Below, piece after piece: positions 6,818-8,581 of a stretch of DNA of 8,581 nt. The position numbers and the translations under genes were made by a program. The stretch is taken from NCBI GenBank assembly GCA_002298905.1, contig DBMA01000024.1, positions 1 to 8,581 on the forward strand. Reading direction: 5' to 3'. This DNA comes from Mycoplasma sp. UBA710. Lineage in GTDB: Bacteria; Bacillota_I; Bacilli_A; Mycoplasmatales; Metamycoplasmataceae. How positions within the stretch are numbered: position 1 is the stretch's first letter; the number at the start of each line of letters is the position of its first letter. The notes beneath the pieces are model-generated. The model was given only the letters and a program-made list of their open reading frames with translations. It was not told the DNA's origin and searched no databases.

Positions 6818-8569
6818 TTATTTTAATCCATTAGGAAAAAGATGAGTTTTGTAATTATCTCCATAAATAAGTTTTAAATTATCTTTATAAGATATTTTTT
6901 GGTTTGGAAATCCGCCTTCTATTAAATCATAACCTTCTAAATTAAATTTCCCATATTTTCCTTGATAATTAAATCCTTCACAATATAAAGCTTGAGATAA
7001 TCCAATGCTTGCTCTTGGATCGGCAGCAAAATAAATACCAACAGTATATCCCTCTTTATCTCTTAACATTGAACCACTTGAACCTGCGCCCAAATTAGAA
7101 TAATCTACAGGATATGTTAGTCCTCAAGAATTGTATCAACGATTTAATCCATATGCTTGACGATAATCCATTCCAAAAAATGATAATCCTAATGATGCAT
7201 CAAACATTCCTAAAGAATTATTGAATGTATTATAAAATGGAGAAGAAGCTAAATTAGAAAATTTATCATCAGATACAATAGGATTGTTTGCATTCATTTC
7301 AGCAGCCCTATTTGAAGCCATATAAACAGGTCTAAAATATGGAGTTGTATTTGGTGCTGAATCAGGAAAACCTATAATAGAATATCCATCACTAATTTTT
7401 AAATTATAATTTTTTAATATTGATTCTTTACGATATTTAAAGTGTCTTGAGTTATCTTCAACATAGTTTTGTGTAAATATTTTAGCTTCACTAGCAGAAT
7501 TAAATTTTACTTCCATGACTGCAAAATCAATATATTCTTCTGTATCTTGTCAAATGCCATCTTTAGAGAACATATCTGGTTTAGTTTTTAGATAATCTAA
7601 ACCAATAAAAATGGTTTTTAAATTAGTTATTGGAATATGAACTCTTTCATATGTATTATTATTATAAGAACTATCAAAATCTGTACCAAATTTTACTATT
7701 TCAGTTTTCACTCTTTGAATAATTAATTCTTTAGTATTGGTAAATGGTGAATCTTCAATTTCATATCTAACAGGACTAATAATCTCATTAGGGATTTTTA
7801 AATTTTGAATAACATGAGCATTAGTTGCAATATATCATGTTGTTGGATAAGAACCATCTGTGGTTAATTGGTAATCTAAAATTCATCCTGTACCGTAAGC
7901 ACATCCTCCACTATAACTTCTAAAACATAAACTAAAAGTATTTCTTAATTGATCTAATTCAAATTCATTAAAGACTTTATTTTGAATACTTTTAGCATAT
8001 TCAGGAACACCATTAGAAGGAGCTGTTTTAGATGGTCCTGAGGATACTCTAACACAATCATTGTCAACTAAAGAACCTGGAGATGCCAAACTATAATCTC
8101 CTGAAGTTACAACATCTACTAAATTGTTTTGCAAATATTTATTATCTATAGTTACATTTTGATGTGGTTCATCAATTAATTGAAAATTAACATTAAAATT
8201 ATTTGTAAAATTTTTATCATCCTTGATATCTTCTTGTCCTTTTTTGAAGACACGAATATTAAAATTAATATATTTTGAATTAGATGAATTATTTTTACTA
8301 AAAGCATAAACATTATATGTAAATGCATCTGTATTTAGAGGAAAGTTTATTAATAATGGTAAAAAATTATGAATATTTAAATCTAATAATTGTTGGTATG
8401 TAAAATTAGGATTCAACAATTGAGGTTTTAATTGATTTAATCTAATAATTTCCTCCTGTATTGAATTGGTTGTTGGAGGATTAGAAATAATATTGTAAAC
8501 AAGATTTAATTGTTCAGATGTTTGAGATGATATTTCATTTTCAAATTTTTTATTTTTAATTTTTATTTG
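6818..8569 (-). CDS. DUF31/MIP-like serine peptidase, 5' end unresolved (583 codons visible)
   Basis: This is a mycoplasma DUF31 peptidase, the family that includes the immunoglobulin protease MIP, which cleaves antibody heavy chains held by its partner MIB. Numbering from the first codon after the in-frame TAA (8570-8572), a chymotrypsin-like triad is visible: H252 in YIATNAHVIQN, D348 in EYIDFAVMEVKF and S498 in GAGSSGSML. The entry strand GTGWILDY (226-233) and the C-terminal YGDNYKTHLFPNGLK are also typical. All five Trp codons are TGA. About 220 residues precede the peptidase core and lack a recognisable signal peptide or lipobox, although family members are usually exported or membrane-anchored. 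No ATG lies in frame between the TAA and the conserved region, so the gene may start at a rare codon (an AGGAGG lies at 8452-8457), may be frameshifted from an upstream segment outside the window, or may be truncated. The 3' end is convergent with the MATE gene. The family call is firm; immunoglobulin as substrate is inference. Confidence 0.9.
8452..8457 (-). promoter_or_regulatory. AGGAGG, possible internal Shine-Dalgarno of the peptidase gene
   Basis: A perfect AGGAGG on the minus strand sits within Gln-Glu-Glu codons near the detached 5' end of the peptidase frame. In-frame ATT codons follow at 2 and 5 nt, and a TTG lies much further on at 8417-8419. It could mark a non-ATG start of a shortened protein, but coding coincidence is equally possible. 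Confidence 0.25.
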
Positions 8570-8581
8570 TTATTTTTTATT

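Noticed and set aside
6790..6840. A bidirectional terminator between the MATE and peptidase genes.
   Set aside because: I could not draw a stem of useful length; the segment is simply AT-rich.
7883..8419. Peptidase fragments treated as three separate genes or a degraded gene.
   Set aside because: The internal breaks at 7883-7885, 7136-7138 and 7124-7126 are all in-frame TGA (Trp). Only the 5' end beyond 8569 is truly problematic.

Overview
The window is AT-rich DNA from a mollicute (Mycoplasma-type) that reads UGA as tryptophan (genetic code 4). Every long gene here is cut by TGA under the standard code, and every one becomes a continuous, family-consistent protein when TGA is read as Trp. 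The family content fits as well: surface lipoproteins with a mollicute-style lipobox and a DUF31-type (mycoplasma immunoglobulin protease-like) serine peptidase. The genus cannot be fixed from the sequence alone.

Layout from left to right. (i) 1-228, minus strand: the N-terminal 76 residues of an unrecognised protein whose gene leaves the window on the left. (ii) 316-2007, plus strand: two adjacent lipoprotein genes, 6 nt apart, probably one operon, transcribed divergently from (i). (iii) 1995-4838, minus strand: complete uvrA (947 aa), whose last 13 nt overlap the end of the second lipoprotein gene tail to tail. (iv) 4841-5020, minus strand: a 59-aa cysteine-rich protein, 2 nt upstream of uvrA and probably cotranscribed with it. 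(v) 5021-5304: a divergent intergenic region with candidate promoters in both directions and three inverted repeats on the side facing the transporter. (vi) 5305-6801, plus strand: a complete 498-aa MATE-family efflux transporter. (vii) 6818-8569, minus strand, convergent with the MATE gene and 16 nt away: a DUF31/MIP-like serine peptidase with an intact His-Asp-Ser triad. Its 5' end is unresolved, because an in-frame TAA precedes the coding region and no ATG is available.

Together the genes suggest a host-associated mollicute locus that mixes surface functions (two lipoproteins and a probable antibody-cleaving or related surface protease), a multidrug-type exporter and a housekeeping nucleotide excision repair gene. 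No RNA gene, insertion sequence, CRISPR array or convincing intrinsic terminator was seen. The least explained items are the cysteine-rich protein ahead of uvrA, the detached 5' end of the peptidase, the inverted repeats in the transporter leader and the modular lipoprotein pair.
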